DNA from: Nocardia jinanensis
GTDB taxonomy: Bacteria > Actinomycetota > Actinomycetes > Mycobacteriales > Mycobacteriaceae
Reading direction: 5' to 3'
Length of the DNA: 64,000 nucleotides
NCBI RefSeq assembly: GCF_014645735.1
Contig: NZ_BMMH01000023.1
Coordinates: 1-64,000 of the forward strand
Position 1 is the stretch's first letter; each line of letters starts with the position of its first letter. Below the pieces are notes generated by a model. It was not told the DNA's origin. It ran no database searches and saw only the letters and a program-made list of their open reading frames with translations. Shown piece after piece: positions 36,979 through 45,980 of the stretch. The translations under genes and the position numbers were made by a program.

Positions 36979-37729
36979 AACGGACATGACTCACATCACA
37001 CCGCCGAACACTACCGTGGAGTAGGCAGGCGCGGGGCGGGTCGCGGGAAACCGCCGGGCGGCCAACCACACACAGGCCGGCGGGATCACGCGGTACCGGG
37101 CTCGGGCCGGCTCGTGATCGGGTTCAGGAGGAGTGACCGAGGCGGTCGGTGAGGTCGGCGGGTTCTCACGGGAGCCGGCCCAGCCGCGCGTTGTGCGGGT
37201 CGGCCGGTTCGAGGCGCTCGCCGAGTCCGGCGCAGCGGGACGACGGTTCGCTCTCGATCGGCGGCCGCCGAACCGAAGCGGCGGCGCGGTCGGCAGAGGA
37301 GGAACCGGCCGACCCCTCCCCTCCGGATCCGGGATACGACGGGAAGCGACGTCGCCCGGCGGTCTCGGACGGCGGGACGGGACGCAATGCCCGCGACGCC
37401 CCCTGCGGGCCACCGGCACTGCGCCATCGCCGCCGAGCACATCACCGTGATAGCGGGAAATCCGGCCCGCCGCCAAGTCAGATAACGAAATGACATCCAA
37501 ACGAGACACGAGCCGGGTTCGTGACCCATTGATCGGACGAGAATTCGCGGCTCCGGAGCCCGCAGACCACCGGTTATGACCCATCCGGACCGATGCCCCG
37601 GAAAGGGCGAGCACTCGCTTACATATGCACGCGCACCGCCTCCGGAGTCCGGATTTCGTGGCCGAAAATATCGATTCCCTGTCCGCCGTTCCCTGTGGAG
37701 CCAGAGATCACCGCCCCTACTCTGAGAAC
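36979..37729. other. 750-bp intergenic region without a recognisable gene
   Basis: Several frames stay open here because of high GC, but none has a ribosome site, a recognisable domain or a consistent third-position bias. The region separates the leftward acyl-CoA ligase from the rightward monooxygenase and presumably holds the monooxygenase promoter. No strong repeat or stem was seen. Confidence 0.5.
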
Positions 37730-39196
37730 ATGACATCGCCATCGCCGTCGATCATCATCATCGGGGCCGGGTTCGGTGGACTCGGTATGGGACTGGAACT
37801 GCTGCGTTCGGGCGTGGAGGATTTCACCATCGTCGAACGCGCCCAGGACTTCGGCGGCGTATGGCGGGAGAACACCTACCCCGGCGCGGCGTGTGATGTG
37901 CCGTCCCCGCTGTACTCCTGGTCCTTCGAACCGCGCTCCGATTGGCCCCGCCGCTTCTCCGAGCAGGCCGATATCCACGACTATATGCGCCGCGTGGTCG
38001 GCAAATACGATCTCGAACGCAAGATCCGCTTCGGCACCGAGATCAGCGACGCCGAATACGACGAGGCAGGCGCGAAGTGGCAGATCCGCACCACCGACGG
38101 TGACCGGCTCACCGCCGACGTCCTGATCTCCGCCGTCGGCCAACTCTCCCGGCCGGCCACGCCGAACCTCCCCGGTATCGACACCTTCACCGGCCCCGCC
38201 TTTCACTCGGCCGAATGGGACCATTCCGTCGACCTCACCGGAAAACGCGTCGCCTGTATCGGCACCGGCGCCAGCGCCATCCAGTACATCCCCCGCATCC
38301 AACCGATCGCCGAACACCTCACCCTGTTCCAGCGTTCCGCCGCCTGGGTCCTACCCAAAGCCGACGCCGCCTATGAACCCCGCCACCACGCCGTGTTCAA
38401 GTACCTCCCGCCGGTCCGCTGGGCCGAACGTTTCGGCTGGTGGATGTTCTTCGAGGTGATGGCCCTGGCCCTCACCGATATCCAGAGCATCCAGAAACCC
38501 GTGGTGAAGGTCGCCGACGGCCACCGCGCCCGGCAGATCCCGGACCCGGTCCTGCGCGAGAAGCTCACCCCCGACTACGCCCCCGGCTGCAAACGCGCCC
38601 TCTTCTCCAACGACTACTTCCCGGCCCTCGCCCGGCCGAACGTCACAGTCGAGACCAACGCCATCACCGAGATCACTCCCACGGGCGTCCGCACCGCCGA
38701 CGGTATCCACCACGAAGTAGACGTCATCGTCTACGGCACCGGTTTCAAGGGCACGGAATTCCTCGCCCCCATGAACATCTACGGCACCGACGGCCGCAAA
38801 CTCGCCGACACCTGGGCCGCCGAAGGCGCCCGCGCCTTCCTCGGTGTCTCGGTACCGAAGTTCCCCAACCTGTTCATGATGTACGGGCCGAACACCAATG
38901 TCGGGTCCGGCTCCATCGTCTACATGCTGGAATCACAGGCCCGCTACATCCGCCAGGCCATCGACTACCTGCGCGTCAACCCCGGCCGCGGTGTCTCCGC
39001 CCGCGCGGAAGCCGAACAGCACTGGGACGATTGGCTGCAAAAACGCCTGAAGGACACCCCCTGGAACTTCTGCTCCAGCTGGTACCGCAATGCCTCGGGT
39101 CGCATCACCAACAACTGGCCGGGGGCCACGATCCTCTACCGCTGGAAAACCCGCCGCTTCGACCCCACCGACTACGAACAGTCCCGCGCGGCCTGA
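37730..39196 (+). CDS. flavin-containing Baeyer-Villiger-type monooxygenase
   Basis: A 488-residue FAD- and NADPH-dependent monooxygenase that inserts oxygen next to a ketone or hydroxylates a related substrate. The FAD Rossmann motif is IIIGAGFGGLGMGLE (about residues 8-22). The Baeyer-Villiger fingerprint FxGxxxHxxxW(D/P) is met by FTGPAFHSAEWD (about 155-166). The NADPH Rossmann motif is CIGTGASAIQ (about 178-187), and the second ATG-like GTGF is in VIVYGTGFKGTEF. Length is normal. Start ATG 37730 puts the FAD motif at the usual distance; the frame upstream is not convincing. Single gene followed by tRNA-Arg. Substrate unknown. Confidence 0.92.
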   Translation: MTSPSPSIIIIGAGFGGLGMGLELLRSGVEDFTIVERAQDFGGVWRENTYPGAACDVPSPLYSWSFEPRSDWPRRFSEQADIHDYMRRVVGKYDLERKIRFGTEISDAEYDEAGAKWQIRTTDGDRLTADVLISAVGQLSRPATPNLPGIDTFTGPAFHSAEWDHSVDLTGKRVACIGTGASAIQYIPRIQPIAEHLTLFQRSAAWVLPKADAAYEPRHHAVFKYLPPVRWAERFGWWMFFEVMALALTDIQSIQKPVVKVADGHRARQIPDPVLREKLTPDYAPGCKRALFSNDYFPALARPNVTVETNAITEITPTGVRTADGIHHEVDVIVYGTGFKGTEFLAPMNIYGTDGRKLADTWAAEGARAFLGVSVPKFPNLFMMYGPNTNVGSGSIVYMLESQARYIRQAIDYLRVNPGRGVSARAEAEQHWDDWLQKRLKDTPWNFCSSWYRNASGRITNNWPGATILYRWKTRRFDPTDYEQSRAA

Positions 39197-39274
39197 CGCT
39201 CACCGGGGCCGTTCCCCACGATGCGGCCCCGGGCCGGCCGACCCGGTAGACTCCTGCCCACCGGCCACGGCCCG

Positions 39275-39347
39275 GCCCTCGTAGCTCAGGGGATAGAGCA
39301 CCGCTCTCCTAAAGCGGGTGTCGCAGGTTCGAATCCTGCCGAGGGCA
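39275..39347 (+). tRNA. tRNA-Arg (anticodon CCU)
   Basis: A 73-base cloverleaf: acceptor stem GCCCTCG with CGAGGGC plus discriminator A, D-arm GCTCAGGGGATAGAGC, anticodon stem CCGCT/AGCGG with loop CTCCTAA giving anticodon CCU (codon AGG), and T-arm GCAGGTTCGAATCCTGC. The CCA end is not encoded. tRNA genes of this kind are frequent integration sites, and the DNA just downstream carries a decayed gene. Confidence 0.97.
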
Positions 39348-39352
39348 CAAAC

Positions 39353-39371
39353 CTGCGCATCATTTGCGCAG
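39353..39371 (+). terminator. hairpin after tRNA-Arg
   Basis: CTGCGCA (39353-39359) and TGCGCAG (39365-39371) form a perfect 7-bp stem six bases after the tRNA, a likely transcription terminator or processing signal. Confidence 0.5.
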
Positions 39372-39674
39372 TTCAGGGCCATTTTGACAAGAGACGAAAA
39401 CCGGGCAAGACTAAGAGGTTTTCTTACGTGGGTGTAAGGCACACAGTGGAGACCGGCTCGGCCTCCGCACACCGAGGTGCCGAGCTCGACCCACGCCGAG
39501 AACTCATCCTCGGGTAGCCCACGCCGGGATTTCGAGGAATGCAAGGGTCTCGGAGAATGGTCACTTCAACCGATCGGCTGTATCGAGTCCGCCCACAGTA
39601 GTACCCGTAGACGGCTTCCGGGCGTCGGGTACTGCGGTACCACTCCTGCCGACGGGAGTGTTCTGGCTCGGCCT

Positions 39675-39983
39675 TCAGTAGATCAGCCTGCTTTCGAGCC
39701 AGTTCTGCCATATGCGGTGATGCCTCGACCGCTTGCATCTGGATGTCCGCGAGTACCTGCCGACCTCGACGTGCCCTGCGGGAACTTCGACCAATATCTG
39801 AATGTTCGAATACGCCGCCGGCCAGTCACCTTCCCGGTCAGGTTCACCGACCCGAGCAAGCAAAGATCATCGGCGAGACAGAGCTTCGCATGCGGTCGCG
39901 GGCACAACGCGATATGCAGCCGTTGACAGAACGCTCCCCTGGCACCGGAGTTCGATGCCAGGCAAGTGCGGATAGGCGGTCAT
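39675..39983 (-). pseudogene. relic of a phospholipase D-like (HKD) protein, frameshifted
   Basis: One minus-strand frame encodes an HKD catalytic motif, HAKLCLADD followed at the right distance by LLGSVNLTGKVTG (HxKx4D...GSxN), at about 39815-39870. No start codon opens it: a TGA precedes the frame at 39983. Right after the motif the family-like continuation (AAYSNIQILVEVPAG) is found in a different frame, ending at the stop at 39675, so at least one frameshift is present. HKD proteins occur in nucleases and in restriction or defence systems such as DrmC; which type this was cannot be told. Position beside tRNA-Arg suggests the remains of an integrated element. Confidence 0.5.
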
Positions 39984-40603
39984 CGGAGCGGCTGAGAGAC
40001 CCGGGGTGAAGGGGGGGCGGTGGCCGTCGCCATGACGTGTTCGAGCAGGCGCACCAGCACGAACTTCGCAGACTGTCGGTCCCGGACATCGCACAGCACG
40101 ATGGATACGTCATCGCCGAGATCGAGCGCGCCGCGGACCTCCTCCTCCTCGTAAACATCGGCGCCGTCGAAGCAATTGACGGCGATGATGAACGGGATAT
40201 GTCGCGACTCGAAATAGTCCACCGCCGCGAAACTGTCCTCGAGGCGGCGGGTATCGGCGAGGACGATCGCGCCGAGAGCACCGACCGACAGTTCCCTCCA
40301 CATGAACCAGAACCGGTCCTGGCCGGGGGTGCCGAACAGGTAGAGCACCACTTGCGGGTTGATGGTGATTCGGCCGAAGTCCAGCGCGACGGTGGTGGTG
40401 GTCTTGCCCTCGACCCCGGTGAGGTCGTCGACATCGGCGCCGATTTCGGAAAGCAACTCCTCGGTGCGCAGCGGGGTGATCTCGCTGACCGTGCTCACCA
40501 GCGTGGTTTTACCGACACCGAACCCACCGGCGACCAATAATTTGACGGCCTGCATCGAATCGAAGTTGAGGCTGCCGGGCGCGTCAGAGTTTACGAATGC
40601 CAT
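39980..40603 (-). CDS. roadblock-system GTPase (CvnD-like)
   Basis: A 207-residue small Ras/MglA-like ATP/GTP-binding protein, last gene of a conservon. The P-loop is AGGFGVGKTTLV (about residues 25-36) and the switch II region is LFGTPGQDRFW (about 88-98). The NKxD-like base motif is reduced to VNCFDGA. It acts at the membrane with the roadblock and kinase proteins encoded just upstream. The gene overlaps the DUF742 gene by 20 bases. The last 15 residues (after LLEHVMATA) run into a Pro/Ser tail where the relic sequence begins, so the natural C-terminus may have been altered. Confidence 0.9.
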   Translation of the reverse strand: MAFVNSDAPGSLNFDSMQAVKLLVAGGFGVGKTTLVSTVSEITPLRTEELLSEIGADVDDLTGVEGKTTTTVALDFGRITINPQVVLYLFGTPGQDRFWFMWRELSVGALGAIVLADTRRLEDSFAAVDYFESRHIPFIIAVNCFDGADVYEEEEVRGALDLGDDVSIVLCDVRDRQSAKFVLVRLLEHVMATATAPPSPRVSQPLR

Positions 40604-40967
40604 CGAGTACCGCCTGTAGAAGCATGGGGTCTGGTCCGCTCACCGGCGGTGGCGGAGATCGGAAGATAACGTGGCCGGACTCGATCAAATCACTGACCAG
40701 CACCTTGACCGCAGCGATGAGGAGCTTCAGATGGGCGGCCAGCTCGACCAGCGATATCGGCCGGCTCCGGCACAATCTCATGATCTCGCTGTACTCGCGA
40801 TCGAGGGTGGCCATATCGGCATCGGTCCGCACGGCCACCACCAGCGTGAGGATATCCAGCTTGTGCAGATCCTTGCCGACCCGCCCGCGGGTGACCGCGA
40901 AGGGCCGGACCAGCGGACCGGGATCGTCCTCGTAGCCCCAGGGCGGCTCGTTGTCGTGGTAACTCAT
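40584..40967 (-). CDS. DUF742 protein (CvnC-like)
   Basis: A 127-residue DUF742 protein of the conservon. The family core is seen in LVRPFAVTRGRV, LRSRPISLVELAAHLKL-like sequence (here LCRSRPISLVELAAHLKL, about residues 69-86) and a C-terminal winged-helix-like segment ending LLQAVLDGIRKL. It probably bridges the roadblock protein and the GTPase. ATGA overlap with the roadblock gene (40964-40967) and 20-base overlap with the GTPase gene indicate coupled translation. Confidence 0.9.
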   Translation of the reverse strand: MSYHDNEPPWGYEDDPGPLVRPFAVTRGRVGKDLHKLDILTLVVAVRTDADMATLDREYSEIMRLCRSRPISLVELAAHLKLLIAAVKVLVSDLIESGHVIFRSPPPPVSGPDPMLLQAVLDGIRKL

Positions 40968-41416
40968 GGCGTGTAGCGGGGCTGGGCGCCCGGTGCCGTT
41001 CTGGGCATCGCCGCGAGCTGGTCGCGGACCTGGCCGACAATGACATTCATTTCGTAGGCGACCAGGCCGAGATCGGCATCGATCTTGGTGAGCACCGCCA
41101 GGCAGGCGCCCTGACCGGCCTCGGTGACTATCAGGTAGCCGCCGGCGAGTTCGATCACGGTCTGCCGCAACTGGCCCTTGTCGAACCGGCTGCCGACCCC
41201 GCGGGCGAGACTGTGCAGTGCCGACGCGATGGCGGCCAGATGTTCGGCGTCCTCACGGGACAGACCGGAGGATCGGCCCACGGCCAGGCCGTCGGCGGAC
41301 AGCACCACCGCGCGTTCCGAACCGGGGACCCGGTTGATGAGACCGTCGAGCAGCCAGTCCAGGGTGGTGCGGTTGGGCTCGACCGACGCTTTATTGTTCA
41401 TGTTCCGATCGTCCAT
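40964..41416 (-). CDS. roadblock/LC7 domain protein (CvnB-like)
   Basis: A 150-residue roadblock/LC7 protein, the likely regulator (GAP or scaffold) of the GTPase two genes downstream. The fold is indicated by LDWLLDGLINRVPGSERAVV, LSADGLAVGRSSGLS, and the two-layer core ending GACLAVLTKIDADLGLVAYE (about residues 109-128). It starts 2 bases after the sensor kinase stop and overlaps DUF742 by four bases. Confidence 0.92.
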   Translation of the reverse strand: MDDRNMNNKASVEPNRTTLDWLLDGLINRVPGSERAVVLSADGLAVGRSSGLSREDAEHLAAIASALHSLARGVGSRFDKGQLRQTVIELAGGYLIVTEAGQGACLAVLTKIDADLGLVAYEMNVIVGQVRDQLAAMPRTAPGAQPRYTP

Positions 41417-41418
41417 TC

Positions 41419-43950
41419 TCAGTAATCATCATGGGGGCCGGCTTCGCGGCCCTGGCGCGTTCCCCGCTGGAAGGAACTCATGGAGCTGCGGATATCGTCA
41501 ACGGGCCGGGCGACTTCCGCGAGGCCTTCCGGTTCCACCGCCCTTTGCTCATCGTCGATTCGCAACTCCGGCACCAGGTGCGTCTGCCGGTGGCGCTGCG
41601 GCAGTGGTGCGCGGGTGCGCGACGGCGTACGTTGCCGCCAGCCTGCGCGGGTGTGTGGACCGCTGCCACCACCGGTATCGCTGTGCTGGCCGGGGAGTTC
41701 GCCCAGCTCGAGCGATCCGGTCAGGGGCTGCGCGGCGGGCTCGGTGCCCGGCCACGGGGGCAGCTGGAGATTCCGGTCGGCATTGGGCCGGGGCACCGGG
41801 CGCCCGGTGACAGCCTGGAATTCCTCTATGGTGCGATGGCGTCCGGTTGTCGTTGCATCGAAGGAGCCGTCGTCGCCCCGGGGGTCCAGCAGCGTGGTTG
41901 GGATCAAAACGATGGCCTTGACGCCGCCGTAGGCCGAATCTTGCAGGCTCACTGTGATGCCGTGCCGACCGGACAGCTGCGCGACCACGAACAGGCCCAG
42001 GTTACGCTGGCCGGCCAAGGCCATCTGCTGGAAGTCCGGCGGATTGCTCAGCAGGCTGTTGAGTCGTTCACGTTCGTCGGCGCGAATACCGAGCCCCTGG
42101 TCCTCGACCTCGACGACCACGCCCCGTCCGACCAGATTGCCGTGTACCGAAACCAGGGACTGCGGCGGCGAATACACCTGCGCGTTCTCGATCAGCTCGG
42201 CGAGCAGGTGGATGAGGTCGGCGACCGCGTTTCCGACTACACGGGTTTCGGGCACCCGGATCGCGCTCACCCGGGTCAGATCCTCGGTTTCGGAGACGGC
42301 GCTGCGGACGAGCTCTTCCAGGGAGACCGATTCGCGCCAGCGTCGGCCCGGCTGCCCGCCACCGAGAATCAAGAGATTCTCCGCATTGCGGCGGGCGCGG
42401 GTGGCCAGGTGATCCAGCTGGAAGAGAAGTTCGAGATGTTCCGGATCTTCCTGTTTGCTCTCCGCGAGATCGAGAACATCCATCTGTCTGCGTACGACAA
42501 CCTGACTCCGATAGGCGATATCGAGAAAGACCTTGTTGAAACCGGCCCGGGTGCGCGCCTCGGCAGCGGCCTCAGTCATGGCCACTCGCTGCGCGACGCC
42601 GAACGCCTCGGCGACCTGCCCGATTTCGTCCTGGTGATCGTCGAGCATCGCCGTTTCGGTGTCGATGTCGACCTCCTCGCCTTCGTGGATCCGCTGGACG
42701 ATGGACGGCAGGGTGTTGTTGGCGAGTTCGAGACTGTGCGACCGCAACCTCCGCAACCGGTTGACGAGCAAGTTGGCCTGCAGCACGGCCAGCGCCAGCG
42801 CGATGAGCGTAGTGGTAGCCACGCCGATACCGGCCCAGGTGGCGCGGTCCGACGAGCGGCCGGCGGCCTGGGTGGCCAGCGTATTCGCGTACCCCATATG
42901 GTCTTTGACGATACCGAGCAGTTCGGTGCCCACATGTTTCTCGGCCGCTTGCCAGTCGGTCAGCGGCATCGGCAGCGTGCCGGAGAGACCGAGCTCGTCC
43001 TCCGCGCGCACGATCATCTGCCATTCGCGGCTGCTGGTGAGCGCATCCATCCGCGCGGTTCCGCCTTCGGTCAGCCGGGCCGACAGCGCGCTCACCTGGT
43101 TGCGGTAGGAACCGACCAGTTGGGCGACATCCCGGCGATCCTCAGGCCGCAGCTGCCCGTCGTCGCTCCGCATCAGGGCACCCGAAGCGAGACCCAGTGC
43201 GCGGGATTGGAGATCGGCCATACGCATCAGGTCCGCCGCGGACACCTGCTCCGCGGCGACCTGGGAGTCCGGGGTGTAGAGCGCGAGACCTTCAAGGCCC
43301 ATGGCTATAACACCCGCGAGCTGCGTGTAGAAGGCGTCCACCTCGGGGAAGGTGGCACGGCGCAGATCCACACCCTGACGGATCAGCGGAGCCTGCGGCG
43401 CGAGCACAGCGAAGGCGGGATTGGATTTCGCGACGGCGTCGGGATGGAGTTCGCCCATCTCCGGAGCCAGTACGGCGATCTGACCGAGTGAGGCGTCGGT
43501 CGCGCTGCGGGCAGTTTGCAGCTCGGCCACCGCAGCCGGATTACCGGACAGTGCCATCAGACTGGCCGTCCGCTCGTTCTGCGCCGCAGTGACCAGTGTG
43601 ACCAGCGGGTCCAGCTGCTTGTTCAGGAACACCGACCAGCGCTCCGCGTATCGAGCATCGTTGAACAGGATCACGAAAGTCGTCACACCGGTGACGAGGA
43701 GAGCGAGCGTCGGAATGAGCGCGATGGCCAGAACGCGGGTACGGATTGTGCTGCTGCCTCGCCGATGCAGCAGTGCGGGCCACCGGATCCGGCCGGAACC
43801 GGTGCTCGCGGGCGATCTTCCGCTCCGCCGTGTCGCCTCGCCGGTCGGCGGGGCCCCCGGTTGCGTGTTCGTCGGTTGTGCCGGGTGCGCATTCGGAGGC
43901 TGCGCAGGGTACGAGTGGCTGCCGTTCTGCTGTTTTGTCGTTGGATGCAC
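41419..43950 (-). CDS. sensor-like histidine kinase of the conservon (CvnA-like)
   Basis: An 843-residue membrane kinase. Order: Pro/Thr-rich cytoplasmic N-terminus (1-68), membrane segment 70-95, extracytoplasmic nitrate-sensor-like helical domain (95-365), second membrane segment 367-390, HAMP-like linker, and a C-terminal ATPase domain with N-box ELIENAQVYSPP (about 583-594) and G-boxes VEDQGLGIRADE and NLGLFVVAQLSGRHG. A classical H-box histidine is not evident (DIAYRSQVVVRRQMDVLD), as in the family. The last 130 residues are disordered. GTG 43950 has GAAGGGC about 9 bases upstream. First gene of the cvnABCD-type operon, a module that resembles eukaryotic G-protein receptors and tunes antibiotic production and development in Streptomyces. 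Confidence 0.92.
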   Translation of the reverse strand: MHPTTKQQNGSHSYPAQPPNAHPAQPTNTQPGAPPTGEATRRSGRSPASTGSGRIRWPALLHRRGSSTIRTRVLAIALIPTLALLVTGVTTFVILFNDARYAERWSVFLNKQLDPLVTLVTAAQNERTASLMALSGNPAAVAELQTARSATDASLGQIAVLAPEMGELHPDAVAKSNPAFAVLAPQAPLIRQGVDLRRATFPEVDAFYTQLAGVIAMGLEGLALYTPDSQVAAEQVSAADLMRMADLQSRALGLASGALMRSDDGQLRPEDRRDVAQLVGSYRNQVSALSARLTEGGTARMDALTSSREWQMIVRAEDELGLSGTLPMPLTDWQAAEKHVGTELLGIVKDHMGYANTLATQAAGRSSDRATWAGIGVATTTLIALALAVLQANLLVNRLRRLRSHSLELANNTLPSIVQRIHEGEEVDIDTETAMLDDHQDEIGQVAEAFGVAQRVAMTEAAAEARTRAGFNKVFLDIAYRSQVVVRRQMDVLDLAESKQEDPEHLELLFQLDHLATRARRNAENLLILGGGQPGRRWRESVSLEELVRSAVSETEDLTRVSAIRVPETRVVGNAVADLIHLLAELIENAQVYSPPQSLVSVHGNLVGRGVVVEVEDQGLGIRADERERLNSLLSNPPDFQQMALAGQRNLGLFVVAQLSGRHGITVSLQDSAYGGVKAIVLIPTTLLDPRGDDGSFDATTTGRHRTIEEFQAVTGRPVPRPNADRNLQLPPWPGTEPAAQPLTGSLELGELPGQHSDTGGGSGPHTRAGWRQRTPSRTRAPLPQRHRQTHLVPELRIDDEQRAVEPEGLAEVARPVDDIRSSMSSFQRGTRQGREAGPHDDY

Positions 43951-43963
43951 CGAAGAGCCCTTC

Positions 43964-44242
43964 TCAGATGTGCAGGAGGAGCCGGAGGGCAGGTTTTGCG
44001 CGCTGGATGGTTTCGACGTACGACATCGGAAAACCCCATTGCGCCCACGGGATGGGCGACGCGATCTGTGGTGTTGCGGACCGCCCGGACAGGTGGCGAA
44101 TCAATCGTGCTTCCTCGACTAGAGGTTCGACCGTGCGGTGACTGCCGCACAGTCGATCCGTGGCATGCTGGGAACGAACGGCTACCAGCGAATCTGTTTG
44201 CCAGCGTGCGAATTCACCGGTGAACTCCGCGTGCGAACGCAC
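43964..44242 (-). CDS. possible 92-residue protein upstream of the conservon
   Basis: An unrecognised frame starting at GTG 44242, preceded at 8 bases by the strong ribosome-like GGAAGGTGG, and ending 13 bases before the sensor kinase start. The protein is Arg/His-rich (RSQHATDRLCGSHRTVEPLV) with no membrane segment. Codon third-position GC is lower than in its neighbours. The same stretch also contains TTGACA (44264-44269) and TACCGT (44241-44246) at 17-bp spacing, a good promoter for the conservon; if that promoter is used the start codon would lie upstream of the transcript. Confidence 0.3.
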   Translation of the reverse strand: MRSHAEFTGEFARWQTDSLVAVRSQHATDRLCGSHRTVEPLVEEARLIRHLSGRSATPQIASPIPWAQWGFPMSYVETIQRAKPALRLLLHI

Positions 44243-44369
44243 GGTAGCGACCACCTTCCTTGCTGTCAATCGTGAAACCAACCAATGCGGATCCGATAGA
44301 GGCTGCGACTTTCCCGGACCATGAAGTGGCCGCGGTGCCGAGCCGGGGCACGCGGCCCGCGCCGCCCGT

Positions 44370-45980
44370 TCAGGCGAGAACAGTGACGGTTCCGGCGTTG
44401 CCGTCGAGACGAATTCGGGCACCGTCAGCTATCCTATGGCTACCGTTTTCGGTGCCGCAGACACACGGTATTCCAAGTTCGCGGGCGACGATCGGGCCGT
44501 GGCTGAGCAGGCCGCCGTGATCGGTGACCACACCGCCGGCCACCAGGAACAGCGGCACCCAGCTCGGATCGGTGACCTCGCAGACGAGGATGTCGCCCTC
44601 GTCCAACTCGGTTTCCGCCGGATCCCGGACCACCCGCGCCCGGCCCTCGACCACACCGGAACTGGCGGCCACCCCGGTGACCGTACCGTTCACCGGGAGC
44701 GTCTGCGCACCGTGCCCGTCGGCCTTGATCAGTTCGGGCATCCCGCTCCAGGCCTGTGGCAACCGGTAGCCCAGGCGTTCGTTGTAGGCCGCCCGGCGTT
44801 CGGCAATCAGATCCCGCTGGTCGCCGGTGATTCCGGCGCACAGTTGATCGTAGGAGAGGTGGAAGATGTCCTCGGCATCGTCGAGCACACCGTCGGTAGC
44901 GAGCAGCGCACCCTCCCGGCGCATGGCGGCGCGGGCCACATCGTAGGTCAGCAGGTATCCGGCCTTGCCCTGTTCGCGCAGCGCTAGCCAGCGGCCCACC
45001 ATCCGCACCTGCCAGCCGGTGATACGTCGCTTGTATCCCGGTAGTGCACGCAGGAATTGGGCCAGGGCCTTGTCCCGGGCCTCGACCTGTGCGCGACTCC
45101 GGTTCCGCGGCGCGCGCGGGCTCTCCGCGGGGATCGTGCGGTAATGGTCGAGCCGCTCCAGGATCGGCGCCGGGTTCTCGCGCCAGGAGACACCGGACAG
45201 CTGGCCCTCTTCGACACCGTGGTATCCGTGCCGGTCGATGAATTCCCGGAGGCCGAACTCCTCATGCGCGAGCGCCCACAGATCATGGGCCACCTCGTTC
45301 TCGTCCGAGCCCACACCGGAGAGGATATCGGCCTCGAGGCCGCCCAAGTCCAGTGCTTTCAGCGTGGTGGAAACGCCCTCGGCCAGAGCGGAACTGACGA
45401 ACGCGACGATCAGATGTTTGATCATGATGCTCTGGAACCGGTCCCGGGCGTCACCGAGCAGCGCGACCAGGCCGTCGTGGTCGAGTGTGTCGATCTCGGC
45501 CAGCCGGTCCAGACGCCAGCGGCGCAGTTCGGCGAACTCCGCGTCGTGGCGACCGGGCAGCTGCAGCACAAGGCCCGGCGCCTTGGTGAGGATCGCCGGG
45601 TAGCGGCGCACGCTGTTCTCATCCACCGTCTCCGGACGCACATAGCCGAACAGTTGCTGTTCGATGGCGGTGGCCGAGGTGCCGGGGGTGATACTGGCGA
45701 TCTCGCGGAACCGGTCGATATTGGCGGCTGCCCGGCCGGCGAATAGGGTCCAGAACATGTCCTCGACCTGATCCGGTATATATACTTGTCTACGCGTATA
45801 TACCCCCATACTGAGAAACATCTTCCGGAATGCAAACTCCATCGGCTCGCTCATATAGGTGAAGCCGAGGGTGGTGAACACACCCGGAAACGCCTCGGCG
45901 ACATTGCCGGTCGTCCAGGTGAGCGCCGAATCGATATCGGCGTTGTCGAGTGTCTCCTCGACGGCTGTACGGCTACTCAA
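44370..45980 (-). CDS. PEP-utilising mobile-domain protein, rifampin phosphotransferase-like
   Basis: A 536-residue protein resembling the substrate-binding and phosphohistidine parts of rifampin phosphotransferase, without an ATP-grasp domain. The N-terminus has the family signature ALTWTTGNVAEAFPGVFTTL (about residues 18-37). The middle 350 residues are helical. The swivelling domain at the C-terminus carries the phosphohistidine in HGGLLSHGPIVARELGIP (about 487-504). Start is TTG 45980, after GGAGGAAA at 7 bases, overlapping the TGA of the upstream gene (TTGA, 45977-45980). The missing ATP-grasp domain is encoded by that upstream gene, so the two probably act together. Last gene of a four-gene operon. 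Confidence 0.82.
   Translation of the reverse strand: MSSRTAVEETLDNADIDSALTWTTGNVAEAFPGVFTTLGFTYMSEPMEFAFRKMFLSMGVYTRRQVYIPDQVEDMFWTLFAGRAAANIDRFREIASITPGTSATAIEQQLFGYVRPETVDENSVRRYPAILTKAPGLVLQLPGRHDAEFAELRRWRLDRLAEIDTLDHDGLVALLGDARDRFQSIMIKHLIVAFVSSALAEGVSTTLKALDLGGLEADILSGVGSDENEVAHDLWALAHEEFGLREFIDRHGYHGVEEGQLSGVSWRENPAPILERLDHYRTIPAESPRAPRNRSRAQVEARDKALAQFLRALPGYKRRITGWQVRMVGRWLALREQGKAGYLLTYDVARAAMRREGALLATDGVLDDAEDIFHLSYDQLCAGITGDQRDLIAERRAAYNERLGYRLPQAWSGMPELIKADGHGAQTLPVNGTVTGVAASSGVVEGRARVVRDPAETELDEGDILVCEVTDPSWVPLFLVAGGVVTDHGGLLSHGPIVARELGIPCVCGTENGSHRIADGARIRLDGNAGTVTVLA

Noticed and set aside
37086..37742. 218-residue minus-strand frame upstream of the monooxygenase
   Set aside because: Arg/Pro-rich with random-looking composition and overlaps the monooxygenase start; consistent with GC-driven open frames.
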